A DNA stretch of 64,000 nucleotides from Syncephalis fuscata. Its lineage: Eukaryota; Zoopagomycota; Zoopagomycetes; Zoopagales; Piptocephalidaceae. The stretch covers positions 558,001 through 622,000 of the forward strand of contig JAHLTZ010000001.1 of assembly GCA_025786725.1 (NCBI GenBank). Reading direction: 5' to 3'. Every line of letters starts with the position of its first letter. Positions within the stretch are counted from its first letter, which is position 1. Made by a program: the position numbers and the translations under genes. Of this stretch, positions 1 through 12,335 are shown one piece after another. Below the pieces are notes generated by a model that worked only from the letters and a program-made list of their open reading frames with translations, was not told the origin of the DNA and did not search any database.

Positions 1-183
1 TCTTACAGCAGCTTTTTGCCCTTTAACCCGACATCAGACGTTAATGCTATATGGCATACTTTTATTCCTTATGAACATCAGTTGGATGCCACATCCACTA
101 CAAGCCCACGCACAATAATGACTACGTCAGACTGCAATCATTTGACTTTCAGCCCGATGAGCACATTTTTACTGCGTCATTAA
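1..183 (+). CDS. C-terminal fragment of an unidentified protein (partial)
   Basis: Frame 1 is open from the window edge to a TAA at 181-183, giving a 60-residue C-terminal tail that includes FLPFNPTSD and IWHTFIPYE. The composition is balanced and protein-like, unlike the AT-rich DNA after it. A TTACAG at 3-8 could be a 3' splice site, in which case the last exon starts at 9. The rest of the gene lies outside the window. I do not recognise the family. Confidence 0.45.
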   Translation, partial: SYSSFLPFNPTSDVNAIWHTFIPYEHQLDATSTTSPRTIMTTSDCNHLTFSPMSTFLLRH

Positions 184-1147
184 CGGTCGTCATAGCATAG
201 TTGCTAATACAGCAGCTGTATCTTATTCATAGACTTTACCTGTATTATATTTCAAATTTATACTTTACTTTTTCCTTGTTTTAAGCACATTTTTGCTTAA
301 AATTAAACATAAACTATTCATTTTATTAATCGATTGCAAATAAAACATTGTTCAATTATACTAAATAGTTACTTAATTATAAATTTGATTTTAATAATAT
401 TATAATATCATCAGTATGATGATGTGACATTGACCAACCAACCAAGTGCGAGGAGAAAATATAAAAAGTTTAAGCAATAGTGTTAAGTGGTTGTAATACC
501 ATTGAAGCTCTAATAAGAGTTACATAACATAAAATATGTGGAAAAGAAAATTTTGTACACCAAATGCGACAAAGCTTAAATTAAAACTCCGCTTATTTAT
601 GTATTTTAGTAAATTGTAACAGTATTTTTATGCTGATTGCAAAAACACGCATATTGTCTAGTTTATTAATTATGCTATATCTTTAAATAAGTATATTGTT
701 ATGTTTTCAATTATTATACTGTGTCTTTTAATTTAGTTATTTATGTTGCTGTAATCTTTAAATTGATAATTTATTAATGAACTCAATAGTTGAATAAATA
801 TATGTTTAATAGAATATCATTTAATGCACTCTTGTCTAAAATTATAATATAATTTTGAAAAACAAGGTGGTTTGGTTGAAAAGTTCTAGCAAAGTCTAGA
901 ATATGGTGGAAAAATCCGATTTGCTTATTAATTATTGTCACTTCCTAATTAGGAAATGCTTAGTAAAGTGATTGTGGAGTAAAGCAGCAATATTCCATTA
1001 ACTTCTAAAATGCTGTAGCAATATGAATCGCAATATATTCAATTGATGTATAAATAGCTGTAATGTGTAGGCGATAATATTCAATTCAGCATCTCAATTC
1101 AATAAGCAACATTTATTCCCAATTTCAGCTACTCTTTCTTTGATAAC
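184..1147. other. Intergenic AT-rich region
   Basis: About 960 bases with no supported gene. The stretch is strongly AT-rich with many stops in all frames. It should contain the 3' end of the upstream gene and the promoter of the PB1 gene; a TATA-like TATAAATAG lies near 1049. Confidence 0.6.
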
Positions 1148-2577
1148 ATGAAAATGTCCACTGCTATTACCGTCAAGATTTTGCAAGGGCCAATTGCCCG
1201 TCGCTTCACCGTCCCAGGCACTGTGACTTGGAATGAACTTGCCACCAATGTCAAGTCACTGTTTCCCAAGATTGCTGTCGTTGAGGATATTCAGCTTTCT
1301 TACGTGGACGACGATGGCGACCAAGTTATATTCAATACGGACATTGAATTAAACGAGGCCCTTCAACAAGCTGTGACAACTGGCAATAAAAAAGCTGTCA
1401 GATTCTGGCTAGTTGAAAACAATAACAGCCTAGATCACTCCAGTGCTGCTTCTGTAGCCTCATTTGAGCCATTGCTACTATCGAGTGCTGAAGACGACAG
1501 AGTACCCGCATTGGTGCCAAGTTCAGAACAAGCAAATGAAGCATCTGCCACTGTCGACCCTACCGCTGATGCAGTCTGGGTTTTAGCAGAGCCAGCTGAT
1601 GAAGCTGCCAGGAAAGACTCAGTTGGCATTGCTACCGATAGCAAAGGCAAACAACCAAGCGAAAATGTGGACGAAGAAGAGAATGCTGTTGATTACAACC
1701 CATTCACTAGTGTAGAAAGCAACGTTGACATCAATATTGCACCAACTATTGATGTAGAGCAATCAATTGACGATATCAATGAAGCATTAGCCAACAGCCT
1801 CAATACTGCCGATATCAACAATCAAGAAGATGATGCTACGACCAAATCGTCTAGCAATGAAAACACAACTGAAGCCGACAAAGAAGAAGAGAAGGAAGAA
1901 GAAGAAGAAGAAGAAACACTAATAGAGGCATTGCTAAGTGATGTTCTAAGCGCAGTCTTTAATCTTAAGCTAGGCAGCAGCGAAGAAGAAGAAAAGCTCC
2001 AACAAAAGCGTGAACAGGAACGTCAAGAATTCTTAAGACAGCAGCAGCAGCAGTATAATCAATGGAAAGCGTGGCAAGAACAACAGCGTCGATGGCAGCA
2101 ACCAAATCAACACTTACAAGCAGCATTTGCCAATTTTTTCGGTCTTCCAGCTCAACCGGTGTATACGCCAAGAAGCTTTCGACCAGCTTGTAATCCATTT
2201 GTAGGTTACATGCAATCGCAGCCACATTCTTTCCCCACAGGCTATCCATATCACAACTACGAACAAGCCTATTCTACTGGATGTAAACGACGCTTTGATG
2301 CCGCATCTGAATGTTCTCGTGCAACAAGATGTGGAAATGCACCTACTACTCAGAAAGCAGCTTATGTAGCTCCAGACACTATTTTGTGTACATTTGGGTA
2401 TCATTTCCTACCAATGCAGAGACATCTACCAGTAAGAAGGCACGCAATGAATCTGCCACTTCAAGCGCATCCACAAGTAAACAAAGTGTGCTAGAAGCAG
2501 TTCCTGCGGCCCAAGCAAATGTCGTTCGCAATGAAGGCACTGCCGAGGAGATTGAAGCTGAAACTCGCTCTGTATAA
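1148..2577 (+). CDS. PB1-domain protein with low-complexity tail
   Basis: The N-terminal ~90 residues form a PB1 domain: TVKILQG start strand with a basic residue, and an acidic OPCA motif in YVDDDGDQVIFNTDIELNEAL. PB1 domains oligomerise head to tail, as in p62, NBR1 and Bem1/Cdc24-type scaffolds. After it come acidic and Ser/Thr-rich stretches, a Glu run near residues 235-255 and a Gln-rich coiled-coil-like segment near 285-320. No ZZ, kinase or UBA domain is seen. The first frame stays open to 2494, but a Ser/Thr-rich protein-like tail (STSKKARNESATSS) is in the next frame and stops near 2577. The switch near 2283-2419 may be a short intron ending in GCAG at 2419 or a one-base error. Partner and role unknown. 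Confidence 0.7.
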
Positions 2578-2966
2578 TTGCATTAACATTTGATACTTTA
2601 GTTATTATATAAATAAATAGCTTGCTAATAAACACGTTATATAATATTTGTGTATTCTAATAATTTAATTTTTTCTATTATTTAATACCATGTTATCATT
2701 ATCAATATCAATGCATCTCTAATAACTAATTTAAAAATTGACAAACAAACTTTAAAATACCAATAATCAATATGAATTCATATTTATTAATTAACAAATA
2801 AAATATACAATTATCAATAATACTGATTATAATGTGGTATAACTGTAAATATTGCACACCACAAGTGTGATCCACTAATAGACGCCGCTTTTAATTGGAT
2901 CGTGTTGACCACGAAGAACTTGAACTGCAGATTGTTAACCGTTTATTATTTTATTCAATACACAAA
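2578..2966. other. Intergenic AT-rich region
   Basis: About 390 bases, strongly AT-rich, without a gene. It is the likely terminator of the PB1 gene and promoter of the TXNDC9-like gene. Confidence 0.5.
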
Positions 2967-3972
2967 ATGTCACTCGCCGATAATTCTAATACAGATAGCG
3001 CCAACACAGCTGAAGCGCTGGCAGCGTCGTAAGTATATATATAAATATATAAATAATGTACAGTATATAAAACATATACTCATTGCTGTTGTTTACAGTA
3101 CAGTAGAAACAAAAGACGCGACATTACTTGAATCATCATCAAACAATAATAGCCTATTGCAATCACAAGTTCAAACTGCAACAGAACCAGGCGAGAATCA
3201 TAAACAGGAGGCCAGTAAAGATGACGAAGATGAGGACGAAGATGAATTACTAGATGGTTTAGAGGATGAAGCACTGTTCTCTGGCTATCGCGAACACCGT
3301 ATGGAAGAGTTGCGCCAACAGTAAGTTGTACACATTATTACACACCATTAATATATACAGTAACCCTTGTATATTATTGTAATAGAATGCAACAGATGCA
3401 AACTATGAAAGAAAATGATCATGGCACATTTAAAGATTTAGAATCAGATAAACAAATACTGGAAGTAACCACCACCACTAAACATTGTATTGTTCACTTT
3501 TATCACACGGATTTTCGCCGTTGTCAAATTATGGATAAACATCTTGAGGTAACTGGCAATATTTAGTACACTCATTCTATTTAACCTATTAATAATTAAT
3601 ACTATAGAAAATGGCCAAAAAGTACTTTCAAACTCGATTTGCTCGTATGGATGTAGAGAAGGCACCTTTCTTGGTAGAGCGTATGAAGATTCAAATGTTA
3701 CCTTGTGTTGTTATGTTTGTCAATGGTATTTCCGTAGATAGGCAAGTAACAATATATATATATATATATACATGACTATATAATTGAATACTAATTTAAA
3801 TAACAATTGAATTTATAGAGTGGTTGGATTTGAAGAACTAGGCAATACTGACCAGTTTACAACACGTTTATTAGAGAAACGATTAGCACGCAGTGGTGAG
3901 TTAGCATTATAGTATATAGTTGATATCAATAGTCTAATGAGCCACTCATCATTCATAGGTGTTATTAAATAA
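2967..3972 (+). CDS. Phosducin-like / thioredoxin-domain protein (TXNDC9, Plp1 family)
   Basis: Six exons: 2967-3028, 3099-3320, 3386-3548, 3608-3741, 3819-3895, 3959-3972 (223 residues). An acidic N-terminus is followed by a helix (MEELRQQ..MQQMQTMKE) and a thioredoxin-like fold lacking the CxxC redox pair: IVHFYHTDFRRCQIMDKHL, then ARMDVEKAPFLVERMKIQMLPCVVMFVNG. This matches TXNDC9/Plp1, co-chaperones of the CCT chaperonin in tubulin and actin folding. The fourth intron uses a GC donor (GCAAGT at 3742). The stop at 3970-3972 cuts the protein short. The next frame continues with a family-like acidic tail (DDEETSKKTTRKTIYGG ... DWDSDD) to 4076, so one base is probably missing in the AAA at 3967-3969. 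Confidence 0.85.
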
Positions 3973-4095
3973 TTGACGATGAAGAAACCAGTAAAAAGAC
4001 GACTCGTAAAACTATTTACGGTGGATCAGAAAAGAACGTTCAAGATGATGGATCTGATTGGGACTCGGATGATTAATTGTCAATTAAAGTTTATT

Positions 4096-6082
4096 TTACA
4101 GTAATGGTATATGATATTCACGTAATATACCATCAGTGGTAACTGTGTATATCTTTTGACTATCCTTATTTGTATTACTGTAATCCTCGTTAGACTTGTT
4201 ATGAATTATATTAGCTCGTTGTAGATGAACAATAGCTTCCATATCTGCGCCAACTAACTCGTGAATTATATTAACAGATATTTCAGTGTCTTCCGTTGAT
4301 GGTTCTATCAATTGTATACAATAACATTGGCCATCCACTATAAACATATAGATAAGTATTATTCATTAGATGGTCTATTACTATTACTTACCCGTAGTAA
4401 TCCACCAACGATACATATCTAATGCTTGATGGCTATCTTCCTTTGCCATTTGTACACTAATATTGCTAATGGCTGCTTGATTTCTTCTAAATACCAATTT
4501 ACATCTAATAAAGTAATTGCATTAAATGATATGCAGCAATACATTACTATTTACGTAAATACTTACTGTTGAGTTGGTACATGAAATAAGGCGAGCCATC
4601 CTTCACTGTTGCCGCCCATTAGCCATTCTCCTGACATGGTACCAGTAGTCATTGGTGTTTCTTTATGTTCAGGTATGGTCAATTCAAATATCTATACATC
4701 TATATTAGAGTTGTCTATTCATCTATTGACTACTTATATCCAGTATGTATGTATATATACCTTGGTACGTGTAGCGAGTTGAATACCACAAAGTAGACCT
4801 GAATCCACAGCACATACTACAATCTTGTTATGTGTCTCCACTTCTCCACTATCTATAGGGGAATGAGATGTGTCAGAAGTGTTATTTGATGAAATGTCAT
4901 AGGCCACTGTAATATGATTAACAGGATCTGGATACTGAACAAGGGTGGCTATTTCACGTGCTTCACCTATCAGATTAATGTTAATAAAAAGTATAACTAA
5001 TTAACAACAATACACACCACAATGCCATAGGCGAACACTGCCATCTCTGGAGGCCGCTATTATTAATAAGGATTAGTTATGAATAGGATATGATTATTCG
5101 ACTTACAAAGTACATTCTTTCCTTTGGCTATGATGGCCGTACTCGTGATACCTAGTACATTATAATTATTTATATTTATATAGTATATAGTATATTCTAT
5201 AGGTAATTACCACCCTTATGCCCAGTCAAGGTAACTGGATTGGACCCATCCAATGCCGACCATATACGCAATTGGAAATCACTTGCACCACTTAATACAA
5301 CTAATTAAATGAAATAAATACATGTTATATCAATAGCAGTAGAATGTTACCTTGTCCTGATGGAAAGAACTGCAATGTGTTGACAGTTGCTTTATGACCT
5401 TCAAGGGTAGCCTATACATAATAGATTAGTTATAATTACTATTAATTACTGTTGACTTGCTCGCTGTTTCCCAAATGGATTCATATAGCCTACTTGTAAT
5501 TGAGGGAGACTGGATGCCGATGTGTCTCCACCTACCACAAATAGTGATGCACCTGGTGATATGTCAATGGCTGATAACTATATATTACAGTGAGTATACT
5601 ATCTAATAGTAAATAATACAAACATTACCTTTTTTAATTGAGTAAATGATGGTTGTAGTAGATTATGTGTATTTGATGGGCCATAACAAACTATTTTAGG
5701 AATATCCAGTGCATTACAAGTGATTTCAATCATCAACTATTAATAAATATTAGATATCAGATATTAGATATTAATAAATTAATTGGTTTATTACCTTCGA
5801 TGGGTGTAATTGAATAGCTATTTCTTTCTGTCCTTTTACTTGCAGTGACAATTCTTTATCAGTTGATTGCGCTTCTAGTTTTACTGTTTCATGAATTGAG
5901 TTGCCTTTATCTAGTATAGCGTGTAAATGGTTGAACAGTTTGATATCTTTATACATACCTTTATTATAACATGATATCCATAGTGATTCACTGACTGCTT
6001 TGCCATGCGTCAATTCTGATAATATATCACTGATATCATGCTGTACAGACACCCATCCTAGATTTCTAAATGCTGTATGCAT
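4096..6082 (-). CDS. PAAF1: Proteasomal ATPase-associated factor 1 (PAAF1/Rpn14), WD40
   Basis: About a dozen short exons on the minus strand. The start is at 6082 (MHTAFRNLGWVSVQHD) and the stop at 4096. WD40 segments match PAAF1/Rpn14: ATVNTLQFFPSGQVVLSGAS, FQLRIWSALDGSNPVTLTGHKGG, then RDGSVRLWHCG, and a last repeat QKIYTVTTDGILREYHIPLL. The N-terminal LWISCYNKG also matches the family. PAAF1/Rpn14 is a chaperone for assembly of the 19S proteasome base and binds Rpt ATPase C-termini. It is convergent with the TXNDC9-like gene, about 120 bp from its stop. Confidence 0.85.
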
Positions 6083-6350
6083 TTTTTAACAATAATAGTA
6101 GAAATAAACACTATGTAGACTATAGTAATTCTGACAAAAGAGAAAAAGAAAAAGTATACGTATTTGTATACGTCACTCACTCACTTGGCGTTTCACTCAA
6201 ATCGTGTTTGATTTAAATTGCAAATCATTCCATTTCCCGCTTTTAAACAACACAATAACCAACTCAACACTACTGACTAGCTGTTAGCCTATATTCTATA
6301 TATATATATATACGTATAAATATATACTCTACGCTTTGCCTTTTACACCA

Positions 6351-7475
6351 ATGTCAAAGGCTATATACTTCCTGGGCGGTGTAACAGCCGGATCACTTGG
6401 CATGTATGCCATGTACCGATGGCAACAGCCAGCCATACTGAATCAAGCTAGTATGTTTACTAGTGCTCCACCTGTGCCTACACCACCGCCTACAACACCG
6501 TTGCCTTCAGGCGATATTGCCGAGGCATTTAAGGAATATGGATTTCCAGGTAGATAATTAGTATTAGTGGCAAGATTGATAGACTAATATTTTAATAGGA
6601 CCAGTTTCAGATTTACACTATCGGCTAGCATATGTCAGTTCGTTTAATCGACAACACCGCAATCCCAATTGGGTTAGTTACTAAGGCGGAATACTAGAGG
6701 GGAGAATACTAAACTATAGGCTTTATTTATAGGTGGCCGAACATTTAACGAAGGAAAAGCTAGTTAATAATAATGGCACAGATCGTAAACACTCAACATT
6801 CCATGAGGATACAACCGTGCCAACAGGATTCCGTGCCCGATTAGCTGATTATTTCCGTAGTGGATTTGATCGTGGTCATATGGCACCTGCTGCTGATGCA
6901 AAATTCTCTCAAGCAGCTATGGACGAGACATTTATTCTAACTAATATTAGCCCACAAGTCGGTCAAGGATTCAATCGTGATTGTAGGTTAAAAGAGAGAC
7001 CAGCATAGACTATTGACTCAACCATTTCTATATGATAACTGTGATAGATTGGGCCTATTTTGAAAGCTTTTGCCGCGATCTTACCAAATCATTTACCGAT
7101 GTTTACGTGGTGTCGGGCCCACTTTATTTACCACGACAAGAAGCCGATGGCAAATGGTATATTCAGTATCAAGTAATTGGCAATCCACCGAATGTTGCTG
7201 TACCCACGCATTTCTACAAAGTGATACTTGCTCGTAAACAGCCTGGCGATAAACAATTGGCACTAGGAGCATTTGTATTGCCTAATGCACCTATTCCCGA
7301 TAATGCTCCACTTGAACGATTCGAAGTACCCATTGAAGTGGTGGAACGGGCAGCAGGTCTAGAATTCTTCCAACAAATGGACCGGTCTAAAGTAAAGCGA
7401 CTATGCACAGAAACTAAATGTCAAGTAACTATTCGCAAATTCGACGAGGCAACGAAACAAGGTGGTAGGAAATAG
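6351..7475 (+). CDS. NUC1: Mitochondrial endonuclease G (NUC1/EndoG family)
   Basis: Four exons: 6351-6549, 6599-6672, 6733-6982, 7048-7475 (316 residues, frame closes). It is a DNA/RNA non-specific beta-beta-alpha-metal nuclease. The catalytic DRGH lies in FDRGHMAPAADAKFSQAAMD, followed by TNISPQVGQGFNRDYW and VYVVSGPLYLP, close to yeast Nuc1. The N-terminus has one hydrophobic segment (IYFLGGVTAGSLGMYAMY) as in inner-membrane-anchored EndoG, then a Pro-rich linker. The first ATG is at 6351; an upstream TTG at 6336 is not a credible start. It is divergent from PAAF1, 268 bp apart. Confidence 0.92.
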
Positions 7476-7780
7476 TAACATTTATAGTATTGCTACTATC
7501 TAAATCATATTTATATAAATGATTAAAGTACTATTTTATTCTTCTTATAATAATATATAATGATGGTGTTGTTTGATTGTATAAATTAGTGTGTTGTTAT
7601 GCAACATTTATTAATTCTAAACTAGTAAATTGTATAATTACTACTATTACTATTCCTTATTAAATATTTGATATAAAACGTTATAACGATATTACACATA
7701 TTATTATTTGCTCTATTAATTAATTAATATAATATAAAATAGCTATCTTTATGACTTTACAGCTGTACATGTTGATTGAT
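7476..7780. other. Intergenic region between convergent genes
   Basis: About 305 bases of AT-rich DNA between the stops of the EndoG gene and the phosphatase gene. It should carry both 3' ends. Nothing else is seen. Confidence 0.5.
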
Positions 7781-8313
7781 TTATTCTAAACCAAGTGTTT
7801 GAAGAAATGCAATAGAACAGCGTAATACTTGGTTAAAATTATGCTCAAAGCCATCTTCACCGCCATAGTATGGATCTTCAATAATGCGTTCTCCTTTAGG
7901 ATCAAAGTCACCAAATAGTTTGACCACCGCGTGTGCGCCCTGAGGCTTTATCTTCATTAGATTGCTTAGATTGGACTCATCCATACAGAATATATAGTCA
8001 AATTGAATAAAGTCGTCCTTTACTACCTGGCGGGCGGCATGTTTAACGGGTACATTATGACGGCGGCAACAACCAACTGACCGAGGATCCGGCGACTCTC
8101 CTATATGCCAGCCAGAAGTACCGGCGCTATCAATGGTAAACTGATCAGCAAGCCCTCGTTCACTGACTGCATGGGCAAACACCGCTTCAGCCATTGGGCT
8201 TCGACAAATGTTGCCTATTGATTCGATAGCATGTTTATTGCTATTATTACTTCTATATTCATGATAAAATACCACTACTACTTACCAAGACAGACAAATA
8301 GGACAGAAGGCAT
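7781..8313 (-). CDS. Low-molecular-weight protein tyrosine phosphatase
   Basis: Two exons on the minus strand, 8286-8313 and 7781-8214 (153 residues). The intron falls inside the active-site loop: exon 1 encodes MPSVLFVCLG and exon 2 continues NICRSPMAE, giving the CX5R signature CLGNICR at residues 8-14. The general acid loop is present as EDPYYGG and IDSAGTSGWHIGE is conserved. Length is normal for ACP1/Ltp1. It hydrolyses phosphotyrosine (and acyl phosphate) in the cytosol. Confidence 0.95.
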
Positions 8314-8562
8314 ATTGTATGAATCGACCAAATAAAACAGAATTCACTAGCATGTATCTATAGCATCGAGCAGTCTATAAAAATGATTTCCTAAATCTTA
8401 ATTGAAAATGAAATAGACTTGAGCGCGTTGATTTCAGCCAATCGCCGACAGACACCTCACCTATCGTGCTAGTGTGCCTCAGCGTTCTTCTTTCGCCACT
8501 CGGTGGATACGCATCTCTTTTATATCTCTTGTTCAAATCTTCTGTCCAGATTCTATATCATC

Positions 8563-9275
8563 ATGCGTTTGTCTACTACATTCAGCGGTATTGCACTGTC
8601 ACTTCTGGCACTAGGCGTGGCAACTACAGCGAACGATGAAGAGTCGCAGGTATTGCGAACCCATTCGCTCTATGTTCCATTTGTAGGCAAGTATCTATTA
8701 TCGATGTGACCACATAGAACTGGATCTAACCACAGTTTAGACGAAGAACTTCGCATCCGCTACTGGGGTAAGCATAGGCCCGCTAACGGTTAATAGGATT
8801 CTCGTATGTCTAGTGACTAATACGCGTAATGATCTATGCTTGCTATAGATTATGGTGGTGACGCCATTATTGACGCTAATAATCATATTCGTCTTACACC
8901 GGACCTGCCCAGTCGTCGTGGCTGGCTTTGGAGTAAATTGGTAGGTTATTTATTTATGTACATTGAGTAGTTTATTGATGCAGTATGTATATAGCCATTG
9001 CCAGAAGAAGCATGGCAGGTTGAATTTGAGTTTAAGGTACACGGTACCGGCCACATTTTTGGTGATGGTTTTGCTATGTGGGCCACTAAAGATCGTACTC
9101 AAGAAGGTAGTTATTAATGATTAGCTATAAGCTGAAGTGTAGTTAACACGTGTAAATAGGACCGGTCTTTGGCAGTAGAGACTTTTTCAAGGGATTAGGA
9201 TTGTTTTTTGACACTTATATGAATCATAATAGCGAGGTAAGTAAATAGCTTATTATAATTAAGCAGTTTAATAAC

Positions 9276-9308
<33 letters not shown>

Positions 9309-9966
9309 GCATTATTATCCATTTGTCATGGCCATGATTGGTGATGGTAAAACTCCTTACGATGATGCAAACGACGGCAAGGCCAATCACATTGCTAGCT
9401 GTGAAGTAAGTGATCTACATACTTGTTAATTTATAATAGTAATGTTTAAGTAAACTGCTACATCTAGTCTGATTTCCGTAATATTGATCGTTCTACTCGT
9501 GCTCGTGTCACTTATTATAAAGGTTCTCAGCTCAAGGTTGAGCTACTAGTTAAAAATGACCACGATTATGATGTCTGCTTCACTATTGACCAAAAGGTCA
9601 CACTACCTACACCTGCCTATCTTGGATTTTCCAGTCATACTGGTGATGTGTCAGGTAATTAACACGAGTGTAATTATAGGGAGCAATTATTTATGATTAT
9701 ATATTAGATAATCACGATATTACATGGATTTCGGCCACTGAAATCGCTAATGTAAGTAGACAAATCATTGACTGTATAGTATTAGCTAATTGAATACAAA
9801 TAACTAGAAACCACCCATGATTATGACCAACAATCCATACATCAACCAAACACCATCCGGTTCGGCATTGGGCTTTTTCTTCAAACTCGTTTTATTCAGC
9901 GTTATCTGCGGTGTCGGTGTCATTGGTTACCGTATGTACCAGAAACAAGGCAACAAGCGGTTCTAA
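8563..9966 (+). CDS. L-type lectin-domain cargo receptor (VIP36/ERGIC-53/Emp47 family)
   Basis: About nine exons with introns of 45-75 nt. It begins with a signal peptide (MRLSTTFSGIALSLLALGVATTA), then a legume-lectin fold: IRLTPDLPSRRGWLWSKLPL, GDGFAMWATKD, GLGLFFDTYMNH, KANHIASCESDFRNIDRST and VCFTIDQKVTLP. It ends with one transmembrane segment (FFFKLVLFSVICGVGVIGY) and a short cytosolic tail finishing KRF, close to the KRFY of VIP36. Predicted type I membrane protein recycling between ER and Golgi and binding high-mannose glycoproteins. Confidence 0.9.
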
Positions 9967-10156
9967 AAGCACCCTACGTCTCTAATGCGTTCCCGGAGAT
10001 GTCCATGTCCCACATCCGGGCATCGCTTGACTGAATAAGGCTTAATGGCCTGTTATTAGTACAAACACATCAATAGCAACATAGTAAAAATACGCTTTTT
10101 ATTAAGTGAATAACTAAAACGTGATTACATCCAATGATTATTTATTGCATAACTTG

Positions 10157-12169
10157 TTAAAGATGGAGAGCACGACGAAACATGCTAATTTCTTGTTGAA
10201 GCTCTTTTGTAATACCACTTCCTAATATATGATAAATAGTTAGCAAGGTATATACATATATAACTCATGTTAATAATTCATTTACCAGCTAGTGAAGGAA
10301 GACTGTAACTTGTCGTGTTGCTTGATTTGACAAAATATAGCTGATTAAGATATGGTTTAAGCAACGATGGGATTGACTGATTATTGTTTGTAAATATAGG
10401 ATAGCCTGCTGGTGTGCTTTTTTGCTGTCGTGAATGTTGTGGCTGTTGTTTACTCGCTACATGACAGTTTATAGCCGTGTAATGATTTAATAGTTTAAAA
10501 TATTATATATGAATTCGTATTATTAGCATTACTTAATTCAATTAATTTGATTGATTAATAGCTACCCAATGTATGATAAAGTCGAATAAATATGATGCCG
10601 GTGGTTAATGCATCGTATCCAGCCTCATGATGTTGAAACTTGTTATTATAACGTGTAAAATGTCGATTACACTCTAATAAGCAATGTAAATATAACAAAT
10701 TAAATATTAATTTAGACGCTTACTGATATTAATACTTTTTACCACTTCAGGCCAAGGAGAAAGTTCAAGCATATCTTCTAAACGTGTATCAGGAAACAAG
10801 GACTGTAATTTAAATAAAATAGTTAGATACAAGTTTGTTAGTTAAACTACTACCTACGGCAATATCGGGGTTGATTATAGACATGTATTTGGTATCAAAC
10901 ATTCTATTGCGTGTCATTAATAATGTAGACTAGCTTATAGCAATATATCTACTTACTGCGGAAATAAAGAAAGAATACCGGCAGCAAATGTATTGACCAG
11001 TTCGGGTAATGATTTGTACATATGATGATAGACTTGACAGACGTCCATAATCATATGATGGCCTACAATTGGTTTACGTGATCGTGCTATCATATCAATT
11101 ATAAGACGGAATCCTATAGCATGTGAAGCATCTGCCTAATATATATATATATATGTCGTTGTTAATTAACTAATCCACGTACTATTAGTTAATGTTACCT
11201 CCGTTTTGGCTCTACGTTGAGCATTACGTTTCTCTATTACTTTTGCGTCTTTTAGCGCTATCCGTACGAATCCACGCTGTCCTTCGGCATCTAATTTTGG
11301 ATAACTACTGGGTATAAGCATACAGTGCAGGCATTATATTTATATACCATTGTAGACTACATACCAATTACGTACCAACTGGTAGACAATACGGCTTTGA
11401 TAGCCATTGGCGCAATTAATATACACACTTGAGTCCTTCGTAGTTATCCAGTGATCTATTTGCGCTCTAAACGGAAAAGTATTATGGATTGCCAGGCTTA
11501 GTGCAAACTAAACAACGAACCGTGTTTGTTGTTCAAATTGTAGTCCCCGGTCATCCAGCTCCATGTTAGGCATATCGTTGGCCACTTCACTTTCTCGGCG
11601 TGCCCTAAATGTATGCTCCTCTTGCCAATTCATAAAATGAACGCCTAGTATAGATCGGTGATGATAGTATGTTACAGCAGTAATCGTTAGATGAATAGAT
11701 GACTCATTCTGGCTATAGTGTAATTACCATGACCCAGCCATTTTGTAAAGTCAAAGCCGTTACGGGCAAGAAAGTCAATGGCCGATGCTTGACATTGAAA
11801 GTAACGATCAGGCGCGCCGCGTGCTCCAGAACCGGCTGGCATCAAATAACAATTAAACGGTTTTGCTTCATATTCGTTACGAGACTCATTCCAACGGAAT
11901 GTACACAGACCAAATTGGCATAGAATAAAGTCAACCGATTGCTGTCGCACTTTAATATAGCGCTCCTGTACAGTGTCCGCTATATCACGCGGTGTTGAAA
12001 TAGACTGAGGATCTAAGCCTGGGTCTTAACTTAGTAGTGGACAGAATAACAATATAGTGGCTATTGTCTTACCAGTAAATTCAACATCAATAGCCATAAA
12101 TTCACATTCCTCAATAGCTTGTTGCATTTCAGGCAATAACTCGCTGAATGAACTACGAAGTACCTCCAT
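10157..12169 (-). CDS. PARN: Poly(A)-specific ribonuclease (PARN-like, DEDD family)
   Basis: Minus strand, many exons, start at 12169 and stop at 10157. The first exon (MEVLRSSFSELLPEMQQAIE ... FMAIDVEFTG) carries the first acidic pair (D-x-E) of the DEDD nuclease core. Next come QQSVDFILCQFGLCTFRWNE and a PARN-type SIDFLA-like block (ASAIDFLARNGFDFTKWL). KPIVGHHMIMDVCQVYHHMY provides a further catalytic Asp. PARN shortens poly(A) tails and trims small RNA 3' ends. An upstream TTTTAG suggests an intron in the 5' UTR; the ATG at 12169 is preferred because homology begins there. I did not place every exon. Confidence 0.85.
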
Positions 12170-12302
12170 GATGACGGAGACTTTGAAAAACTCCACTAAA
12201 AGAAAACAGAGAAGAAAGTGACGTAACAGCACTATAAATTGAGCAATTATAAAATCATTTCATTTTAATTGATGTCTTTCACTTATCCACCTTTTCACAT
12301 AT

Positions 12303-12335
12303 TCATCCATCCATCCATCCATCCATCCATCCATT
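12303..12335. repeat. (ATCC)n microsatellite
   Basis: About eight perfect tandem CATC/ATCC units just upstream of the PARN-like gene, with a second shorter run near 12404-12420. Confidence 0.9.
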
